The translations under genes were made by a program, and so were the position numbers. From Roseiarcus sp963741845 (lineage in GTDB: Bacteria > Pseudomonadota > Alphaproteobacteria > Rhizobiales > Beijerinckiaceae), in NCBI GenBank assembly GCA_963741845.1, contig CAVUJV010000010.1, forward strand, positions 62,001 through 126,000: 64,000 nt of DNA. The letters are read 5' to 3'. The notes under the pieces were generated by a model. The model did no database searches, was not told where the DNA came from, and was given only the letters and a program-made list of their open reading frames with translations. Shown here piece after piece: positions 45,614 through 54,944 of the stretch. The first letter of the stretch is position 1. Each line of letters opens with the position of its first letter.

Positions 45614-47182
45614 TCACTTCTTCTTCCCCCCGAACGGATTGAAGCCGCCGCCGAGGCCCGGCAGCTTCGGCCCGCCCGAGCCGAGGCCGGGGAACTGGGG
45701 CGGCAGGTTGAAGGCGCCGGGCGGCGGCGCGGAAGGAATGCCGGGCGCGCCCGGCGCACCGGGCGGGAGCGCCCCGCCGGCCTGCTTCTGCAGCGCCTCG
45801 ATCTGCTCGGGGCTCGGCATCGGCATGTTCCCGAGCCCCATCATCTGCCCGAGCTTGCCCATCATGCCGCGCTTGCCGCCCGCGGCGCCGCCCATCATCT
45901 TCATCATGTCCGCCATCTGGCGGTGCTGCTTGAGAAGGCGGTTGACGTGCTCGACGCCGACGCCCGAGCCCGCGGCGATGCGCTTCTTGCGCGAGGCCTT
46001 GAGGATGTCCGGATTCCGCCGCTCCAACGGCGTCATGGACGAGATGATCGCGCGCTGACGCTTGACGAACTTGTCGTCGAAATTCGCGCCGGCGAGCTGC
46101 TCCTTCATCTTGGCGACGCCCGGCAGCATGCCCATGATGCCGCCCATGCCGCCGAGCTTTTCGATCTGCGCGAGCTGTTCGGAGAGGTCGTTGAGGTCGA
46201 AGACGCCCTTGCGCATCTTCTCGGCCATCTTCGCCGCCTGCGCCGCGTCGATGGTCTGCGCCGCCTTCTCGACGAGGCTGACGATGTCGCCCATGCCGAG
46301 GATGCGGTCGGCGAGGCGCGCGGGATGGAAATCCTCGATCGCGTCCATCTTCTCGCCGACGCCGAGCAGCTTGATCGGCTTGCCGGTGACGGCGCGCATG
46401 GAGAGCGCGGCGCCGCCGCGCCCGTCGCCGTCCATGCGGGTGAGGACGATGCCGGTGAGGCCGACCCGCTCGTTGAAGTTGCGGGCGAGATTGACCGCAT
46501 CCTGTCCGGTCAGCGCGTCGGCGACGAGCAGCACCTCGTGCGGCCTCGCGACGTCGCGGATGTCCGCCATCTCCTGCATGAGCGGCTCGTCGATATGCGT
46601 GCGGCCGGCGGTGTCGAGGATGACGACGTCGTAGCCCTGCAGGCGGGCGGCCTGCTCGGCGCGCCGGGCGATGTCGACCGGGTCCTGCCCGGGAATGATG
46701 GGCAGCGTGTCGACGCCGACCTGGCTCCCGAGGATCGCGAGCTGTTCCTGCGCGGCGGGACGCTTGACGTCGAGCGAGGCCATCAGCACGCGGCGCCGGT
46801 CGCGCTCCGTCAGGCGCTTCGCGATCTTGGCGGCGGTCGTCGTCTTGCCCGCGCCCTGGAGGCCGACGAGCATGATCGCGACGGGAGCGGGCGCGTTGAG
46901 GTCGATCGCCTGCGATTCGCCGCCGAGCGTCTCGACCAGCGAATCATGGACGATCTTGACCACCATCTGGCCGGGCTTGACCGACTTGATGACGGCGGCG
47001 CCGACGGCCCGGGTGCGGGTGCGGTCGACGAAGGAGCGCACGACTTCGAGCGCGACGTCCGCCTCGAGCAGCGCCCGGCGCACCTCGCGCATCGCGGCGT
47101 TGACGTCCTCCTCCGAGAGGGCGCCGCGGCCGGTGAGCTTGTCCAATATGCCGGAGAGCTTTTCGGAAAGGCTCTCGAACAT
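45614..47182 (-). CDS. ffh: Signal recognition particle protein Ffh
   Basis: GTPase binding 4.5S RNA and nascent signal sequences. 522 residues. N domain at the start (FESLSEKLSGILDKLTGRG), G domain with MLVGLQGAGKTTTAAKIA, DTAGRTHID, TRMDGDGRGGAALSM; M domain with AAGSGVGVEHVNRLLKQH and methionine-rich MADMMKMMGG. The C-terminal tail is Pro/Gly-rich (GGGFNPFGGKKK), typical of alphaproteobacteria. The ~300 bases upstream to the next gene hold only a terminator hairpin and no other gene. Confidence 0.98.
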   Translation of the reverse strand: MFESLSEKLSGILDKLTGRGALSEEDVNAAMREVRRALLEADVALEVVRSFVDRTRTRAVGAAVIKSVKPGQMVVKIVHDSLVETLGGESQAIDLNAPAPVAIMLVGLQGAGKTTTAAKIAKRLTERDRRRVLMASLDVKRPAAQEQLAILGSQVGVDTLPIIPGQDPVDIARRAEQAARLQGYDVVILDTAGRTHIDEPLMQEMADIRDVARPHEVLLVADALTGQDAVNLARNFNERVGLTGIVLTRMDGDGRGGAALSMRAVTGKPIKLLGVGEKMDAIEDFHPARLADRILGMGDIVSLVEKAAQTIDAAQAAKMAEKMRKGVFDLNDLSEQLAQIEKLGGMGGIMGMLPGVAKMKEQLAGANFDDKFVKRQRAIISSMTPLERRNPDILKASRKKRIAAGSGVGVEHVNRLLKQHRQMADMMKMMGGAAGGKRGMMGKLGQMMGLGNMPMPSPEQIEALQKQAGGALPPGAPGAPGIPSAPPPGAFNLPPQFPGLGSGGPKLPGLGGGFNPFGGKKK

Positions 47183-47451
47183 GCGTTGCTCCTTGAGTGC
47201 GAGTCGGCGAGTGGGCGAGTCGGCAAAGAGATATGGGCGCGAACGCCCGACTGCCTACTGCCAATTCGCCTACTGTCTTCCCAGCGCCAATCACGCCCGG
47301 GGGCGCGACGCGCTGCCGGACGGGGACCGCTGGCCTCAAGGGACAGTCGGCTTGATCGACGAGGTCTGAACCTGACGAAGGCGGGCTTTTACGGGAGAGG
47401 AAGGCGAGATGTCAATGCGCCGCAAGTTTCGCGGAAGCAGGGCAAAACGGC

Positions 47452-47485
47452 AAAAGGGGCCGCCCGCCGGAAGCGGACGACCCCA
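47452..47485 (-). terminator. Strong rho-independent terminator
   Basis: On the minus strand GGGGTCGTCCGC, loop TTCCG, GCGGGCGGCCCC, then TTTTG: a 12-pair stem (three G-U pairs) with a T-run, placed 7 bases after the stop of the small membrane protein. It ends that transcript before ffh. Confidence 0.8.
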
Positions 47486-47491
47486 TTTGCC

Positions 47492-47659
47492 TTAGTCTTC
47501 GACGTCCATGGAAGGCTTCGTCTTCGGCCGGCTGATCAAGCCGGCCCCCGCGATGCCCGCGAGGGCCAGGACCCAACCTCTCGGATCCGAAGACACGGAC
47601 GCGCTCCAGAGACCAATCACGCCGACACCGGCGGCGGATAGAACCATGATCTGTTTCAT
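47492..47659 (-). CDS. Small membrane protein, 55 residues, unknown function
   Basis: A short gene with a perfect GGAGG site 5 bases before its ATG and a strong terminator just after its TAA, so it is a self-contained transcription unit. The product starts MKQIMVLSAAGVGVIGLW, has a second hydrophobic stretch (GWVLALAGIAGAGLIS) and ends in a charged tail RPKTKPSMDVED. Two short membrane helices joined by a Ser/Asp/Pro turn are likely. I do not recognise it. It lies between ffh and the yajC-secD-secF genes, both of protein export, which may be coincidence. Confidence 0.7.
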   Translation of the reverse strand: MKQIMVLSAAGVGVIGLWSASVSSDPRGWVLALAGIAGAGLISRPKTKPSMDVED

Positions 47660-47816
47660 TGGACCTCCATCCGCGATTGCTGACGGACCCCCCCGTCGCC
47701 TCCTCGTCTGGACGGCTGTTCGCTAACACGGATATTGCACCGCATCAAGCCACCTTTGCAGTGCAACCTGATGAAACTGCCGGCATATGAAAGGCTTGGC
47801 CGATCGCGTACGCAAT

Positions 47817-47840
47817 CCGGAATGCGCGCCGGAATGCGCG
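47817..47840. repeat. Perfect 12-base tandem duplication
   Basis: CCGGAATGCGCG occurs twice in direct succession in the ~360-base gap between the small membrane protein gene and yajC. No function is apparent. Confidence 0.7.
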
Positions 47841-47928
47841 CAAGCCGCGCCGGCTGCGTCGCGGCCGGCAATCCATCGCGCGAGGGTCGGTCCGGGCGCC
47901 GCGGCAAAATTCCGCCACGCCCGCGGCG

Positions 47929-47957
47929 TTGCTTTCGCCGGAACGGCGGCTATATAA
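47929..47957 (+). promoter_or_regulatory. Promoter of yajC-secD-secF
   Basis: TTGCTT, a 17-base spacer and TATAAG form a sigma70-type promoter about 63 bases upstream of the yajC start. It is the best candidate in the gap for driving the plus-strand export operon. Confidence 0.55.
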
Positions 47958-48020
47958 GCACGCCCTTTCGTCTGCCCCCCTAGAACCGGCGCGGATTTCG
48001 CGTCGCTGGAGCCTTTGCCC

Positions 48021-48413
48021 GTGTTCATTTCCGAAGCCTATGCCCAGACCGGCGGCGTCGTCTCTGCGGGATCGATGGAGACTCTGGCGCAGCTCGTGCC
48101 GATCGTGGCCATGATCGCCATCGTCTACTTCGTGCTCTGGCGCCCCCAGCAGAAGCGCGCGAAGGAGCAGCGCCAGATGGTGCAGTCGGCGCGGCGCGGC
48201 GATACGGTCGTCACGACGGGCGGTCTCATCGGCAAGGTCACCAAATCCGTCGACGAGAGCGAGGTCGAGTTGGAGCTTGCGCCCAACGTGCGGGTGCGGC
48301 TCGCGCGGTCGGGCATCGCGGAAGTGCGCTCGAAGGGCGATTCGGCCAAGGACGCGCCGCCGCCCCCCGCCGCCGTCAAGACGCCCGCCAAGAAGGACGC
48401 CTCGAACGCCTGA
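48021..48413 (+). CDS. yajC: Preprotein translocase subunit YajC
   Basis: Small accessory subunit of SecDF-YajC. About 130 residues with one transmembrane helix (LVPIVAMIAIVYFVLWRPQQ) followed by the conserved RPQQKRAKEQRQM and DTVVTTGGLIGKVTKS, and a Pro/Ala/Lys tail. GTG at 48021 is chosen (GGAG 9 bases upstream); a TTG two codons earlier is too close to that site. Confidence 0.95.
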   Translation: MFISEAYAQTGGVVSAGSMETLAQLVPIVAMIAIVYFVLWRPQQKRAKEQRQMVQSARRGDTVVTTGGLIGKVTKSVDESEVELELAPNVRVRLARSGIAEVRSKGDSAKDAPPPPAAVKTPAKKDASNA

Positions 48414-48455
48414 GCCGGCCCTCGCGCCGCCGCTCGAATTCCTTAAGAAAGTCCG

Positions 48456-50046
48456 ATGCTTCGCTTCGCCCCGTGGAAACTGGCCTCCGTCATCGCGCTT
48501 GTCGTCGCGGCCATCCTGCTCGTCATCCCGAGTTTCTTTCCCGCCCCCGCGGTTGAGGCGCTGGCCGCGCGGTTGCCGGGCTTCATCCCCCTCCGCCATA
48601 TCGTCCTCGGCCTCGATCTGCAGGGCGGCGCCCATATGCTGATGCAGGTGGACGAGGCTTCGGTCGTCAAGTCCCAGGTCGAGGCCCTGCGGGACGACGT
48701 GCGTCAGAAAATGCGCGAGGGGAAGATCGCGCTTTCGGGCGGCATCGCGACCCAGCCGCGCGGCGTGCTCGTGCGCATCGCCGACCCGGCCGAGCGCAGC
48801 AAGGCCTATGGTCTCCTCCAGAGTCTGAGCCAGCCGATCGGCGGCCCGCTCGCCGGCGGCAACGGGCGCACCCTCGACGTGACCCAGACCGACGCGGGCG
48901 TGCAGCTGACGCTCACCGACGCCGCTGTCGCCGACAAGGTGCGCCACGCCGTGTCGCAGTCGATCGAGGTGCTCAACCGCCGCGTCAACGCGATGGGCAC
49001 CAAGGAGACGATGATCCAGCAGCAGGGCGTCAACCGCGTTCTCGTGCAGGTGCCGGGCCTTCAGGACACGACAAAGCTCAAGGAGATCATCGGCCAGACC
49101 GCCAAGCTCGAATTCCGCCTCGTCGCCGATCCGGGCGACCCGCCGAACGAGGTGGAGGAACTGTCGATGCAGAAAGGCGTGGGCACGCTGAAGGTGCAGA
49201 AGCGCGTCATGGTGGACGGCGCCGATCTCGTGGACGCGCAGCAGAGCTTCGACCAGCAGACCGGGGAGCCCGACGTCACCTTCCGCTTCAACCTGCGCGG
49301 CGGTCAGAAATTCGGCCAGGTGACGACCGAGAACGTCGGCCGGCCCTTCGCCATCGTGCTCGACGGCAAGGTCATTTCCGCTCCCGTCATCCGCTCCCCG
49401 ATCACGGGCGGCACGGGCGTCATCACCGGCAATTTCTCGGTGGACGAGGCGAACAATCTCGCGATCCTCCTGCGCGCCGGCGCGCTCCCCGCCAAGCTCA
49501 CCGTCGTCGAGGAGCGCACCGTCGGCCCCGGCCTCGGACAGGACTCGATCGACGCGGGCAAGCGCGCGGCCTATGTCGGCGGCATCCTCGTCATCATCTA
49601 CATGATCACGACCTACGGCGTCTTCGGCGTCTTCGCCGACCTCGCGCTCGCCGTCCACATCCTGCTGATCTTCGCCTCGATGGTGCTCCTCGGCGCGACG
49701 CTGACGCTGCCCGGCATCGCGGGCATCGTCTTCACCATCGGCATGGCGGTCGATTTCGAACGTGCTGATCTACGAGCGCATCCGCGAAGAGGCGCACATG
49801 GGCCGCTCGGTCCTGTCCTCGCTCGACGCCGGCTTCAAGCGCGCCTTCGCCACCATCGTCGATTCGAACGTCACGATGTTCGTGGCCGCGCTCATCCTCT
49901 ACCTGTTCGGGTCGGGCGCGGTGCGCGGCTTCGCCGTGTCGCTGGGGCTGGGCATCATCACCTCCATCGTCACCGCCGTGACGATGACCCGCATGATGAT
50001 CGCGCTGTGGTACCGGCGCGCGCGGCCCACGAGGATCCCGATATGA
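48456..50046 (+). CDS. secD: Protein translocase subunit SecD (frameshifted near 49755)
   Basis: Uses the proton gradient to pull exported proteins through SecYEG. N-terminal helix (VIALVVAAILLVIPSFF), the family motif VLGLDLQGGAHMLMQVD, the periplasmic P1 domain, PFAIVLDGKVISAPVI and GTGVITGNFSVDEANNLAIL, then membrane helices up to FTIGMAVD. There TTT appears for TT and the frame changes; the correct frame continues SNVLIYERIREEAHMGRS and FATIVDSNVTMFVAALILY to the stop at 50046. Corrected length 529. By chance the wrong frame runs on into secF. Its TGA overlaps the secF ATG. Confidence 0.93.
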
Positions 50047-51038
50047 ACGCGCCTGCCTCGCCGCCCCGCGGTCTGTTCGGCATGAGGCTTCTCCGCCTCG
50101 CGCCCGAAAACACCAAATTCGGCTTCATGCGGTTCCGCCGCGTGAGCTATCCGCTGTCGGCCGTTCTCTCGATCGTCTCGGTCCTGATGTTCCTGTTCGT
50201 GGGCATGAACTTCGGTATCGACTTCGCGGGCGGCACGCAGGTGGACCTGCTCGCCAAGAGCGGCGAGCTTCACATGGCGGACTTCCGCGCCAAGGCGGAA
50301 AGCCTCGGGCTCGGGCCGGTCGAGGTGCAGCAGATCGGCCGCGGCGCCGAGGTGATCCTGCGCATCAACGAGCAGCCCGGCGGCAATCAGGGCGAGCAGA
50401 CGGCGGTCGCGAAGCTGCGCCAGGCCTTCTCGAACGACTTCGAATTCCGCAGCGTCGATTCGGTCGGCCCGAGCGTCTCCTCGGAGCTCGTGCAGAGCGG
50501 AACGCTCGGCGTGGTGGTCGCGATCCTCGCGGTCCTGACCTATCTGTGGTTCCGCTTCGAGTGGCAGTTCGCGGTCGGCGCGATCATCGGCACGATGCAC
50601 GACCTCCTGCTGACGGTCGGCTTCTTCTGCGTGACGCAGCTCGAATTCAACCAGACCTCGATCGCGGCGATCCTGACCATCGTCGGCTACTCGCTGAACG
50701 AGACCGTCGTCGTGCTCGACCGCATCCGCGAGATGATGCGCAAGTACAAGCGTCTGTCGACGGCGGAGATTGTCGACATGTCGGTGAATGCGGTTCTGCC
50801 GCGCACGATCATGACGGCGACGACGGTGTTCCTGGCGCTGCTCGCGCTCTTCTTCCTCGGCGGCCATGTCATCCGCTCCTTCTCGGCCGCGATGATCTGG
50901 GGCATTTTCGTCGCCACCTATTCGTCGATCTTCATCTGCTCGCCGATGCTGATCTACATGGGCGTGCGCGCCGACGTCTTCGACAAGGAGAGGGCGAAGG
51001 AGGAAGGCGCGGCGGCGGACTCGAAGGTCAAGGTTTGA
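50043..51038 (+). CDS. secF: Protein translocase subunit SecF
   Basis: Partner of SecD; 331 residues. Six expected helices, with FGIDFAGGTQVDLLAK in the first periplasmic domain, FEWQFAVGAIIGTMHDLLLT, ILTIVGYSLNETVVVLDRIR and RTIMTATTVFLALLALFFLG. The C-terminus is acidic/basic mixed (FDKERAKEEGAAADS). Intact. Start and stop both overlap neighbours by 4 bases (ATGA with secD, TTGA with the next gene). Confidence 0.96.
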   Translation: MNAPASPPRGLFGMRLLRLAPENTKFGFMRFRRVSYPLSAVLSIVSVLMFLFVGMNFGIDFAGGTQVDLLAKSGELHMADFRAKAESLGLGPVEVQQIGRGAEVILRINEQPGGNQGEQTAVAKLRQAFSNDFEFRSVDSVGPSVSSELVQSGTLGVVVAILAVLTYLWFRFEWQFAVGAIIGTMHDLLLTVGFFCVTQLEFNQTSIAAILTIVGYSLNETVVVLDRIREMMRKYKRLSTAEIVDMSVNAVLPRTIMTATTVFLALLALFFLGGHVIRSFSAAMIWGIFVATYSSIFICSPMLIYMGVRADVFDKERAKEEGAAADSKVKV

Positions 51039-51433
51039 TCCCGGTTGGCTCGCCGCTCGCCTTCGCGCCGGGCAACCACAAGATCGCGGCGCACGGAAAC
51101 GGCGCCTTCGCTTTCGCCGGCATGCAGCATCGCGGCTCGATCCTCGCGACGCCCAGGGGCGTGCGCGGCCTCGCCGTCGGGACCGTCGCCGACCTCGATC
51201 CCGCCGCGCTCGCACCCCTGTTCGAGGAGCTCCGCGCCGCGCCGGGCTCGATCGAGTTCCTGGCGATCGGAACCGGAGCCGCGATGGTCCCGCTTCTCCC
51301 GACGCTCAAAGCCGCGCTGCGCGAGGCGTCCCTGCGCTTCGAGGCGATGGCGACGGGACCCGCGCTGCGCATCTATAACGTGATGCAGGACGAAGGCCGC
51401 CGCGTCGCCGCGGCGCTCATCGCCGCGCCGTGA
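51035..51433 (+). CDS. Mth938-like domain protein
   Basis: A 132-residue Mth938/NDUFAF3-like domain protein; family members are linked to assembly of respiratory complex I in mitochondria, with bacterial function unclear. Visible: GNGAFAFAGMQHRGSILATP and EFLAIGTGAAMVPLLPTLKA, the canonical IGTG region. TTG start at 51035 overlaps the secF stop. The next gene begins at its own stop (GTGA). The pairing with a phytoene synthase-like gene parallels the NDUFAF3/NDUFAF6 pair. Confidence 0.87.
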   Translation: MIPVGSPLAFAPGNHKIAAHGNGAFAFAGMQHRGSILATPRGVRGLAVGTVADLDPAALAPLFEELRAAPGSIEFLAIGTGAAMVPLLPTLKAALREASLRFEAMATGPALRIYNVMQDEGRRVAAALIAAP

Positions 51434-52294
51434 GCGCAGCCGGCGCGCTTCAGGAAGCCAACGCCTATTGCGCCGCGCTCGTGCGCGAACACGCGCGCGA
51501 CGAATGGCTCGGCGCGCTCTATGCCGCGCCTTCCCGCCGCGACGCGCTGATCGCGCTTGCCGCCTTCGATCACGAACTGCGCCAGGCGCGCCTTCGCGCG
51601 CGCGACCCCAATCTGGCGGCGATGCGGCTCGCCTGGCGGCGCGAGGCGCTCAGCGGCGAGCGCCCCGAACAGGCGGCGGGCGATCCCGTCACTCTGGCGC
51701 TCGGCGCAGCCGTCGAAGCCTTCTCGCTGCCCTTCGCCGACATCGAGGCGATGATCGACGCGCGGCTTCAGGAGCTTGCGCCGCAGGAGGATTTCACGCT
51801 CCACGCCTTCGCCGCCTACGCGGACGAAAGCGAGGGCGCGCGCCTGCGTCTGGCGGCGCGGATCGCCGCGGGCGGCCGCGAGGCCGACGCCTCCGCCGCG
51901 CATGTCCCGGCCGGGATGGCGCTCGCGCTGACGCGCATGCTGCTCGATCTCCCCGCAAGGGCGGGAGCGGCGGCGACGCTGTTTCCCGTCGATGTCGCCC
52001 AGAGGCATGGCGCGAGCCTCTCCGATTTCGACAGCCGCCGCGCCTCGCCCGGCGTCGTCGCCGCCTGCGCGGAATTGCGCGCGCTCGCGCGCGACAAGCT
52101 CGCGGAAGCGGAAGCCCGGCTCGGAGGCGCGCCGGCCGAGCATCCGCCCGGCCTTCATCCCGCTCGGCGCGCTCAGGCTCGACCTCGACGCGCTCGACCG
52201 GACGGCTTCCGATCCCTTCGCCCCGGCCCGCCGCGCCTCGCCGCTCCGGCGCCAATGGGCGATCTGGCGCTGGGCGCGGCGCTCGGCGGGGTGA
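51430..52294 (+). CDS. Squalene/phytoene synthase family protein (NDUFAF6-like), frameshifted near 52148
   Basis: Head-to-head prenyl synthase fold protein, corrected length 287. Blocks: NAYCAALVREHARDEWLGAL, ALIALAAFDHELRQAR, RLAWRREALSG, and FAAYADESEGARLRL. The usual DxxxD pairs of active squalene/phytoene synthases are not clear, so this is probably the NDUFAF6-like branch and not a carotenoid enzyme. One extra C near 52148 shifts the last ~50 codons; the right frame reads PAFIPLGALRLDLDALDRTA and ends WAIWRWARRSAG. Convergent with the oxidoreductase operon. Confidence 0.85.
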
Positions 52295-52314
52295 GCAGCG
52301 GCGCGCGGCCGCGC

Positions 52315-53940
52315 TCAAATGGATTTGGGGATCATCTCGATCGCGCCGCACGGACATTCCTCGGCGCAGAGGCCGCAGCCCTTGCAATAATCGTAGTCGA
52401 ACCGGAAGCGATTGCCCGGCCCGAGCTTGATGACCGCGTTATCCGGGCAGACGCCATAGCAATTGTCGCATTCGAAGCAATTGCCGCAGGAGAGGCATCG
52501 GCGCGCCTCGTAGAGGGCGTTGGTCTCGTCGAGACCGCCGACCACCTCCTCGAAGTTCTGGACCCGCCGCGCCGCCTCGATCATCGGCCTCACCGTGACC
52601 GGCGCGTCCTCGTAATACCAGGCGTTGAGGCGGTCGAAGCTCGCGAGCCCATGCTTCGGCCCGGCCGCGTAGGTCTCGCCCCTGAGATACGCGTCCACGC
52701 AGCGCGCGGCTTTCTTGCCATGACCCACCGCGACGGTGACCGTGCGCTCGGAGGGCGCCATGTCGCCTCCCGCGAACACGCCTCTGCGGCCGGTCATCAT
52801 GTCGGCGCCGACCTTGACCACGCCGTTCTCGATGACGACGCCCGGGGCGTTGTTCAGAAGCGACAGGTCGACGTCCTGTCCAAGCGCCAGGACGAGGGAA
52901 TCGGCCTCCAGCGTCTCGTATTCTCCGGTCGGCTGCGGAAAGCCCTTTTCGTCGAGCGCCATCTTCTCGATCGTCATCGAGCCGCCCTCGACCGACTTGA
53001 TGGTCGAGAGCCATTTCATCGAGACGCCTTCCTGCAGCGCCTCCTCAAGCTCGAAATCATGGGCGGGCATCTTTTCGCGCGTGCGGCGATAGACGATGAT
53101 CGCTTCGTCGGCGCCGAGACGCCGCGCGGTGCGGGCCGCGTCGAGCGCCGTGTTGCCTCCGCCATAGATCACGACCTTCCGCCCCAGAAGAGGCGGCGTC
53201 TCGCCCTCCATGGAGCGCAGCAGGCTGACGGCGTCGAGGATCTTCGCGGCGCCGCCGGCCGGGATATAGGCGCGCCTCGCGATATGGGCGCCGACCGCGA
53301 GAAAGACGGCGTCGTAGCCGCCTTCGCGCATCGTCGCCTCGATGTCGTCGACCTTCGCGTTCAGGACGATCTTCACCCCCATGTCCGCGATGCGCCTGAC
53401 CTCGGCGTCGAGCACGTCGCGCGGCAGCCGGTATTTGGGGATGCCGAAGCGCATCATGCCGCCGGGGAGCGGCCCGGCCTCGCGGATCGTCACGGAATGG
53501 CCGAGCCGGCGGAGATGATAGGCCGCCGAGAGGCCCGCGGGACCCGCGCCGACGACGAGCACGCGCTTGCCCGTCTCCTCGCGCGGCGCGGCGAACGCCC
53601 AGCCCCTCGCGATCGCGGCATCGCCGAGGAACCGCTCGACGGAATTGATGCCGACCGCCTCGTCGATCTGAACGCGGTTGCAGGCCGTCTCGCACGGATG
53701 ATAGCAGACCCGGCCCATGACCGCCGGCAGCGGATTGTCCTCCGTGAGTTTCCGCCACGCGGCTTCGTATTCGCCCGCCTCCGCGTGGCTCAGCCATCCC
53801 TGAATGTCCTCGCCCGCCGGACAGGCCACATTGCAGGGCGGCAGCCGGTCGACATAGATCGGCCGTTGCGTGCGCCAGGAGCCGGTGTGGTTCAGTTTGC
53901 TCGTGCCGACGTCGAGCGTGATGGCGAAGGGATGTTTCAC
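52315..53940 (-). CDS. GltD-like NAD(P)H/FAD oxidoreductase fused to a PorD-type 2x[4Fe-4S] domain
   Basis: A 541-residue iron-sulfur flavoprotein. Layout: N-terminal helical Fe-S domain (RLPPCNVACPAGEDIQGWLS; MGRVCYHPCETACNR), FAD motif LVVGAGPAGLSAAYHLRRLG, GltD motif GGMMRFGIPKYRLPRDVLD, NAD(P) motif VVIYGGGNTALDAARTARRL, then GVFAGGDMAPSERTV, and a C-terminal bacterial ferredoxin domain with cysteines in CLSCGNCFECDNCYGVCPD and YCKGCGLCAEECPCGAIEMI. The last domain is the delta (ferredoxin) subunit of 2-oxoacid:ferredoxin oxidoreductases. GTG start at 53940 lies one base past the porB stop. It probably passes electrons between the oxidoreductase and NAD(P)H. Confidence 0.92.
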   Translation of the reverse strand: MKHPFAITLDVGTSKLNHTGSWRTQRPIYVDRLPPCNVACPAGEDIQGWLSHAEAGEYEAAWRKLTEDNPLPAVMGRVCYHPCETACNRVQIDEAVGINSVERFLGDAAIARGWAFAAPREETGKRVLVVGAGPAGLSAAYHLRRLGHSVTIREAGPLPGGMMRFGIPKYRLPRDVLDAEVRRIADMGVKIVLNAKVDDIEATMREGGYDAVFLAVGAHIARRAYIPAGGAAKILDAVSLLRSMEGETPPLLGRKVVIYGGGNTALDAARTARRLGADEAIIVYRRTREKMPAHDFELEEALQEGVSMKWLSTIKSVEGGSMTIEKMALDEKGFPQPTGEYETLEADSLVLALGQDVDLSLLNNAPGVVIENGVVKVGADMMTGRRGVFAGGDMAPSERTVTVAVGHGKKAARCVDAYLRGETYAAGPKHGLASFDRLNAWYYEDAPVTVRPMIEAARRVQNFEEVVGGLDETNALYEARRCLSCGNCFECDNCYGVCPDNAVIKLGPGNRFRFDYDYCKGCGLCAEECPCGAIEMIPKSI

Positions 53941-53941
53941 G

Positions 53942-54944
53942 TCAGCCCTCCGCCTCGAGAAGCCCGTAGTCCCTGATGTTGCGGTCCGCGACCGCTTGCA
54001 GCTTCGCCACACGCGGGTCCTCGACGCCGTCGCGGAAGAGATGCGCGAAGCGGCGCTGAAGCATCAGATATTCGGCGACCGGCGTCGCGCGCCGGATCTT
54101 CCGCACATGCGTGATGTAGCCGCGCTCGGCCTCGAAGATCGGAAAGAGCCCGGTCTCGATCGCGAGCCGCGCGAGCTTGATCGTGTGCTGCGGCGCCGAC
54201 GCCCCAGCCGAGCGGGCAGGGGACATTGATCTGGATGTAGCGCGCGCCCCGCATGGCCATCGCCTTCGTGACCTTGGCCTCCAGATCGTGCAGGTCGGCG
54301 ACGCTCGCGGTCGCGACAAAGGGAATGTCGTGAGCCACCGCGATCTTCGGCGTGAACTTGCCCGTGCCGAAGACGTTGCCCGGCTCCTTGCCCACCGCAG
54401 GCGTGGTCGCGGTGCGCGCGGTTGGCGGCGTCGCGGAGGAGCGCTGCACGCCGGTGTTCATGTAGCCTTCGTTGTCGTAGCAGATGTAGAGCACGTCGTC
54501 GTTGCGCTCGAACATGCCGCTGAGGCAGCCGAAGCCGATGTCGGTCGTGCCGCCGTCGCCGCCCTGCGCGATGACGCGCGTGCTCTCCCGCCCGAGGACG
54601 CGCATCGCCGCCGCGACTCCGGTCGCGACCGCCGCCGCGTTGCCGAACAGCGAATGCATCCACGGGATCTGCCAGGAGGTCTCCGGATAGGGCGTCGTGA
54701 ACACTTCGAGGCAGCCGGTCGCGTTCACGGCGATGAGGTTCCGGTCGGTCGCGCGCATCGCCGCGTCGATCGCATAGCGCGCGCCCAGCGCCTCTCCGCA
54801 GCCCTGGCAGGCGCGGTGTCCCGACGTCAGCGAATTGGAGCGGTCGAGGCTCGCCTGAACATTTCGCTCGCCCTCGTCGACCAGACGATTGCCGACGGTC
54901 AGCGTGCCCTTCTGGTAGAACTTGAGCTTCTGGACCTCGTTCAT
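53942..54944 (-). CDS. porB: 2-oxoacid:ferredoxin oxidoreductase beta subunit (frameshifted near 54202)
   Basis: Thiamine diphosphate-binding subunit. SGHRACQGCGEALGARYAID near the N-terminus, CLEVFTTPYPETSWQIPWMH, and the ThDP motif IAQGGDGGTTDIGFGCLSGM...NEGYMNTG. After YIQINVPCPLGWG one extra base near 54202 shifts frame; the other frame continues SAPQHTIKLARLAIETGLFP and ends GLLEAEG. Corrected length 333. The pyruvate-type motifs (PYPETSW, NEGYMNTGVQRS) favour pyruvate over branched or aromatic acids, but this is inferred. Start overlaps the porA stop (ATGA). Confidence 0.9.

Noticed and set aside
47745..49658. A 637-residue minus-strand frame opposite yajC and secD
   Set aside because: Low-complexity Arg/Asp/His-rich antisense of well-conserved genes; no domain and no ribosome site.
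48456..51038. A fused SecD-SecF protein in one frame
   Set aside because: The middle ~95 codons of that frame are not SecD; the true SecD C-terminus is in another frame and stops at 50046, overlapping the secF ATG.
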